The notes under the pieces were generated by a model. It was given only the letters and a program-made list of their open reading frames with translations. It had not been told where the DNA came from and did no database searches. From JBBQWZ01 sp038210135 (GTDB lineage Bacteria > Acidobacteriota > Terriglobia > Bryobacterales > Bryobacteraceae), in contig JBBQWZ010000055.1 of the NCBI GenBank assembly GCA_038210135.1, positions 1-36,040 on the forward strand: 36,040 nucleotides of DNA, given 5' to 3'. Below are positions 32,292-36,040 of the stretch, piece by piece (positions within the stretch are counted from its first letter, which is position 1; each line of letters starts with the position of its first letter). The position numbers and the translations under genes were made by a program.

Positions 32292-32340
32292 CCCGCTCCG
32301 ATTTAAGATTGAATGCGGTGCGCCTGTCCGAACCTCCAGC

Positions 32341-33444
32341 ATGCGGGAACTAGCCTATGCGGTCGCATTGGTTGCCGGCGCGTATCAACTGATCGCGTTG
32401 ATCGCAAGCGTCCGCTTTCGAACGAGACGCCGTTCGTGGACACCAGCGGAAAAGCCGGTTTCGGTTCTGAAACCTGCTCACAGCGCGGATGCGGGATTTG
32501 TCGAAGCAGTCGAGAGTCATCTCGCCCAGCGATATCCCGATTTTGAATTGCTGATTGGCACGGCGAATCCGGAATTGGTGTTGGCCGAAGGCTGCCGCGC
32601 GCAAATCATCCGCACCAGCACCAAAACCGCGAATGGAAAAGTGGGGACGCTGATTGATCTTGTGCGTGCGGCGCGGCACGAGATTCTGGTGGTGAACGAC
32701 GCTGACATTCGGGTGCCGCCGAATTATTTGGCGCAGGTGACAGCGCCGCTGGCGGATCCAGGGGTTGGCTTGGTGACGTGTCTCTATCGCGCGCACGGAA
32801 GCTCGTTCGCTGCTCGCTTCGAGGCGCTGGGGATTGCGACGGATTTCGGGCCGAGCGCGCTGGTGGCTCCTCTGGTTGGAGTGGATGAATTCGCCTTCGG
32901 CTCCACGCTCGCGTTCCGGAAGCGGGACCTTGCACGGATCGGGGGCTTCGAAGCGATCGGCGATTACTTGGCGGATGACTATCAGCTGGGAAAGCGCTTG
33001 CACGCGCTCGGGCTTCGCTGCGTGCTCTCGGATGTAGTCGTCGATACCGGCGTCGGCGGGAAAGCGCGTGGGGCGAAGGCGTGGAGCGAAGTGTGGCGAC
33101 ACCAGGTCCGCTGGGCGCGCACCATTCGCGTGTCGCGATTCGGCGGATATGCGGGGCTTCCGGTTACGTTTGCGACGGTTTGGGCGGGCTTACTTGCGGT
33201 GGCCGGATTTCCGGTGCTTGCGATCGCGTTGCTGGTGATCCGGATGTTGACGGCTGCGGCCGGCGTCATCGCGCTCCGCGATGCGGAGGCGGCAAGCATG
33301 CTCATTCTTGTGCCACTTCGCGATCTGTTCGGTGCGGCGGTTTGGCTCGCCGGACTCTTCGGTTCGCACGTCGAATGGCGAGGGCGGCGATTGCGGCTGG
33401 ACGGCGAGGGACGCATTCAACCGGGCGCGGACCATCGCGTATGA
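32341..33444 (+). CDS. hpnI: Hopanoid-associated glycosyltransferase HpnI
   Basis: This 367-residue membrane GT2 enzyme resembles ceramide glucosyltransferase, the group to which HpnI belongs. HpnI is known to attach N-acetylglucosamine to bacteriohopanetetrol. Its motifs are a first hydrophobic helix (about 5-23), KPVSVLKPAH, the DXD site VVNDADIRVP (D120, D122), DDYQLGKRL (D212, D213) and QVRWAR (255-260), the QXXRW acceptor motif. Hydrophobic helices close the C-terminus. ATG 32341 is chosen over a longer frame starting at 32188 that reads through the transporter gene. Being next to hpnJ supports the hopanoid role. Confidence 0.88.
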   Translation: MRELAYAVALVAGAYQLIALIASVRFRTRRRSWTPAEKPVSVLKPAHSADAGFVEAVESHLAQRYPDFELLIGTANPELVLAEGCRAQIIRTSTKTANGKVGTLIDLVRAARHEILVVNDADIRVPPNYLAQVTAPLADPGVGLVTCLYRAHGSSFAARFEALGIATDFGPSALVAPLVGVDEFAFGSTLAFRKRDLARIGGFEAIGDYLADDYQLGKRLHALGLRCVLSDVVVDTGVGGKARGAKAWSEVWRHQVRWARTIRVSRFGGYAGLPVTFATVWAGLLAVAGFPVLAIALLVIRMLTAAAGVIALRDAEAASMLILVPLRDLFGAAVWLAGLFGSHVEWRGRRLRLDGEGRIQPGADHRV

Positions 33445-33445
33445 T
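33440..33445 (+). promoter_or_regulatory. Possible -10 box of the amidohydrolase gene
   Basis: TATGAT overlaps the hpnI stop codon and lies eight bases before the ATG at 33454, close to the spacing seen at greA, alr and the gene at 23040. A looser TTCAAC at 33416-33421 gives an 18-base spacing to it. Confidence 0.35.
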
Positions 33446-33453
33446 AATTGCCT

Positions 33454-35112
33454 ATGCGAAGTCCGATGCGCCGGCGCGCGTTTGTTCTCGGCGCGGCGGC
33501 TTCCGCGATGGCGCGCGGCGAATCCGTTCGACCGACCGAAATTCTGATGAACGGAATGATCTACGCCGCTCCGCGGGGCGCTGGATTCCGGACCGTTGAA
33601 GCGTTGGCGATTGCCGACGGAAAGATTCTGGCGGCGGGAAGCAAGGCCGAGATCCAGGCCCTGGCTACCGCCTCGACGAAGAAAACCGATCTTGGCGGAA
33701 AGATTGTGTTGCCGGGGTTCATCGACTCCCACACGCACATCGGCATTGCCGGGCTGGATCATTTGCGGTCCGTCGATAGCGACCTGCGATCGATCGCGGA
33801 AATCCAGAGGGCGATTCGTGAGAGAGCCGCGAAGACGCCGAAGGGCCAACTGGTGCGTGGTTTCAAGTACGACGACACCAAGACGGCCGAGGGCCGCAAG
33901 CTGACCAAGCAGGATCTCGATACGGCCGCTCCGGAGCATCCGGTCATCGTGATTCACCGCGGCGGGCACACCGGCTTTGCGAATTCGTTGATGCTCGAAA
34001 AGCTGGACTTCAACGACAAGTCACCGGATCCGGCTGGCGGGCAACTGGGCCGAGACGCGCAAGGAAAATTGACAGGAGAACTTCGCGAGACTGCGATGGA
34101 GCGTCTGCGGGAACCGAGTCCGCCGGCTACTCGGGCGGAGCGGGCGGAAGGCGTTGCGCTGCTGACGAAGATGTTCGCGAAGACTGGCATCACTTCGGTT
34201 CACGATACGTATGGCCGGCCTGAGGATCTCGTTTCGTATCAGGACACGTATGCCGATGGACGCCTGTCGTGCCGTGTGTACGGGTTCACGTACTTTGCGT
34301 ATATCGACCGCATGATCGCCGCTGGAATCCGCACCGGCTTCGGGAATGATTGGGTACGTGTCGGCGGAATGAAATTGATTTGCGACGGTTCGATATCCGA
34401 GCGCACGGCGCGGATGAGCGAGCCCTATGTGGGTCGCGCGAATGACTTCGGCGTCGTGGTGATGCCGGAAGCGGAGTTGTACGAACACGCCCGGAAGGCG
34501 CACCTGGCCGGGTGGCAGATCGGCATCCATGCCAACGGCGACGTGGGGATCGACATCGCCTTAAAGGTCTACGAGCGTTTGCAGCGCGAGCATCCGAAGA
34601 AGGATCCGCGCTTCCGGCTGGAGCACTGCACGTTGATCAACGATGGCTTGCTACAGCGAATCAAGGCGCTGGATGCGATTCCGACGCCGTTCTGGACGTA
34701 TGCGTATTATCACGGCGAAAAAATGAAGGACTACGGCGCGGAGCGGTTGAACCGGATGTTCGCGATGCGAAGTTTCCTGGATTACGGCATTCGGGTGGCG
34801 CCGGGCTCGGACTACATTCCGGGCCCTTACAGTCCGATGATGGCGCTGCAATCCTGCGTCACGCGCGCGGATGCGAAGGGGAACGTCTGGGGTCCGAAAC
34901 AGAAGATCACGGTCGCCGAGGCGATCCAGGCGAGTACGCGGAACGGAGCGTGGGCGTCATTCGAAGAAAACGTAAAGGGCACGCTTGAGCCGGGCAAATT
35001 CGCGGACCTGGTGGTGCTGGGGCGCGATCCGTTCACCGAGGATCCGTCCACGTTGCAGACGATACCGGTGGAGCGGACGATGACGGGCGGACGCTGGGTC
35101 TACGAGGCGTAG
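33454..35112 (+). CDS. Amidohydrolase, YtcJ-like, probable Tat export
   Basis: This 552-residue protein of the metal-dependent amidohydrolase superfamily is closest in layout to YtcJ-type enzymes. The N-terminal beta sandwich (ILMNGMIYAA) precedes LPGFIDSHTHIG (metal ligands HXH), and later WQIGIHANGDVG, RLEHCTLIND and VAPGSDYIPGPYSPM supply further ligands and the final aspartate. It ends with the usual LEPGKFADLVVLGRDPF segment. The first residues MRSPMRRRAFVLGAAASAM contain a twin-arginine-like stretch and a hydrophobic core, so export is likely. Starts at 33448 (TTG), 33454 and 33466 (ATG) are all in frame; 33454 is preferred because of the -10 spacing. The substrate (an amide, imide or cyclic compound) is unknown. 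It stops directly against the convergent esterase gene. Confidence 0.88.
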   Translation: MRSPMRRRAFVLGAAASAMARGESVRPTEILMNGMIYAAPRGAGFRTVEALAIADGKILAAGSKAEIQALATASTKKTDLGGKIVLPGFIDSHTHIGIAGLDHLRSVDSDLRSIAEIQRAIRERAAKTPKGQLVRGFKYDDTKTAEGRKLTKQDLDTAAPEHPVIVIHRGGHTGFANSLMLEKLDFNDKSPDPAGGQLGRDAQGKLTGELRETAMERLREPSPPATRAERAEGVALLTKMFAKTGITSVHDTYGRPEDLVSYQDTYADGRLSCRVYGFTYFAYIDRMIAAGIRTGFGNDWVRVGGMKLICDGSISERTARMSEPYVGRANDFGVVVMPEAELYEHARKAHLAGWQIGIHANGDVGIDIALKVYERLQREHPKKDPRFRLEHCTLINDGLLQRIKALDAIPTPFWTYAYYHGEKMKDYGAERLNRMFAMRSFLDYGIRVAPGSDYIPGPYSPMMALQSCVTRADAKGNVWGPKQKITVAEAIQASTRNGAWASFEENVKGTLEPGKFADLVVLGRDPFTEDPSTLQTIPVERTMTGGRWVYEA

Positions 35113-35904
35113 CTACTTTTTGAGAGACTGCGCGAAGAGCCATTTCGGAAGTTCCGGATCGTCGTACGCCTTGTCCCAGGAGTTGTGGTCCACTCCGGCA
35201 TATTCGGTGTAGCGCACATCGCCGCCCGCCGCCTTCAGAGCCTCGTTCATTTTCTGCGACTCGACCACGGAGACGGCGCGGTCCGCGTCGCCGTGGAAAA
35301 TCCAGACGGGCGTCTTGCCGATCTTCTTCGCCACGTCTCCATATGGATCCGCGCTCTCGGAGATATCCGGACGCAGTCCGCGCACCGACGGTGGAACACG
35401 CACGCCGCCGCATACCACCACCATCGCCGCAAACTTTCCCGGGCGCTTCGAGGCGAACGCCCACGATCCGTACCCGCCCATCGACAGCCCCGTCAAATAC
35501 ACGCGATTCGGATCGCCGTGGAATTCCTTGATGCTCCGTTCGAGCGCCGCCATGGCCTGCGCTTCCATCTTGGGATCCGCCGACCACCACGTATCCTTAC
35601 GGCACTGCGGCATCACCACAATCGCCGGCCATCGCTCAAGATGCGTTCGGATCCCGCCGCCCAGTCCCACTTGCGTCGGCGTCAACCCGTCGTCGCCGCG
35701 CTCGCCCGCGCCATGCAGGAACAGGATCACAGGCCAGGAATGCTTGTTGTCCCATTGCGGGGGCACGTACACCTGGTAGTGATACGTCTCGCCGCCAACC
35801 GTCACGGCGCGATTGAGAAATCCGGTTTCGTGCTTAGCGGCGAGAGTGCCGGCAAACAGGAATCCGGTGGCGAGGTACATCAGAGAACGCATATGCGGAA
35901 GCAT
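35113..35904 (-). CDS. Secreted esterase/phospholipase, alpha/beta hydrolase
   Basis: This 263-residue alpha/beta hydrolase has the nucleophile motif GLSMGGYG, the oxyanion region VILFLHGAGERGD, an acid in IFHGDADRAV and a catalytic histidine in VDHNSWDKAY, as in the LpqC/polyhydroxybutyrate depolymerase-like carboxylesterases. A signal peptide is seen (MRSLMYLATGFLFAGTLAA from the second ATG at 35892; 35904 adds four residues). It would hydrolyse esters outside the cytoplasm. The stop codons of this gene and the amidohydrolase adjoin (35112/35113) with no gap, so no shared terminator fits between them. A CTCATT-GAAG-AATGAG hairpin (35908-35923) lies just before its start. Confidence 0.88.
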   Translation of the reverse strand: MLPHMRSLMYLATGFLFAGTLAAKHETGFLNRAVTVGGETYHYQVYVPPQWDNKHSWPVILFLHGAGERGDDGLTPTQVGLGGGIRTHLERWPAIVVMPQCRKDTWWSADPKMEAQAMAALERSIKEFHGDPNRVYLTGLSMGGYGSWAFASKRPGKFAAMVVVCGGVRVPPSVRGLRPDISESADPYGDVAKKIGKTPVWIFHGDADRAVSVVESQKMNEALKAAGGDVRYTEYAGVDHNSWDKAYDDPELPKWLFAQSLKK

Positions 35905-35907
35905 TTT

Positions 35908-35923
35908 CTCATTGAAGAATGAG
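35908..35923. repeat. Hairpin upstream of the esterase gene
   Basis: CTCATT-GAAG-AATGAG is a six-bp stem with a four-base loop. It lies 3 bases before the ATG at 35904, so if transcribed it could hinder ribosome binding or limit it to the second ATG at 35892. Confidence 0.55.
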
Positions 35924-36018
35924 CCTGAAGGCGGGAGCGAAGCGATCCGCCGCTAGGTTTCCTTTCTTGGTTTGGTTTTTGCGGGAAGGAAGAGCATCCG
36001 GGGCTGTGGGAATGTGGG

Positions 36019-36033
36019 AATCGCGGAGCGATT
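36019..36033. repeat. Hairpin AATCGC-GGA-GCGATT at window end
   Basis: A six-bp stem closes a GGA loop, the same loop as in the GGCC-GGA-GGCC units of the two tandem arrays. The stem extends to about eight bp if one bulge is allowed. It lies in the last 136 bases, which hold no gene. Confidence 0.7.
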
Positions 36034-36040
36034 TCCAAGG

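Noticed and set aside
35113..35904. hpnK deacetylase candidate
   Set aside because: It is an alpha/beta hydrolase with a GLSMGG nucleophile motif and a signal peptide, not a YdjC-type deacetylase.

Overview
The window looks like chromosomal DNA of a Gram-negative bacterium of high GC content, most likely an Acidobacteriota member of the Solibacter/Bryobacter type. This is inferred from three things seen here: tandem and dispersed intergenic repeats built on a GGCC-GGA-GGCC hairpin, a gene of the STGP/NAxxHGL hypothetical family, and hopanoid side-chain genes (hpnJ, hpnI) next to a large surface-glycan cluster. No rRNA, tRNA, CRISPR array or transposase was seen.

Layout. 1-316 is a tandem array of about 28/29 bp units, followed by greA and a CDP-alcohol phosphatidyltransferase. 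1553-2567 holds a minus-strand hypothetical gene flanked by copies of one dispersed repeat. 2568-4151 is a GT39-type membrane glycosyltransferase on the minus strand. 4335-12098 is a seven-gene plus-strand operon for amino-acid or peptide catabolism: permease, aminotransferase, two M20 metallo-hydrolases, a threonine-dehydratase-like enzyme, an ornithine-cyclodeaminase-like enzyme and a second aminotransferase. The permease and first aminotransferase overlap by 19 bp; the other five junctions are 4-bp ATGA overlaps. Then comes holB, a second tandem array (21 copies, 13189-13773) and a lipid-flavoured group: accA, a small membrane protein, an SDR oxidoreductase and a fatty-acid desaturase. An alanine racemase follows on the minus strand.

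18167-28939 is a surface polysaccharide locus, almost all on the minus strand and mostly with overlapping genes: Wzt-type ABC ATPase, methyltransferase with a long coiled coil, a GT2-GT4 fusion, four GT2 enzymes and a GT4 enzyme. Its likely job is assembly, capping and export of a surface glycan, although the matching Wzm permease is not in the window. Two plus-strand genes (a small secreted protein and a stand-alone HD alarmone-hydrolase-like enzyme) sit inside this locus.

29182-35904 starts with a secreted LolA-like protein. It continues with the hopanoid group hpnJ, two half-size four-helix EamA/SMR-type transporters and hpnI, then a Tat-type amidohydrolase and a convergent secreted esterase.

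The observations most worth following are: two separate arrays grown from the same repeat core, a recurring -10 box placed 6-9 bases before the start codon (possible leaderless transcripts), a paired small transporter placed between hpnJ and hpnI, a WbdD-like methyltransferase/coiled-coil protein next to a Wzt lacking its permease, and the compact catabolic operon whose substrate is not obvious.
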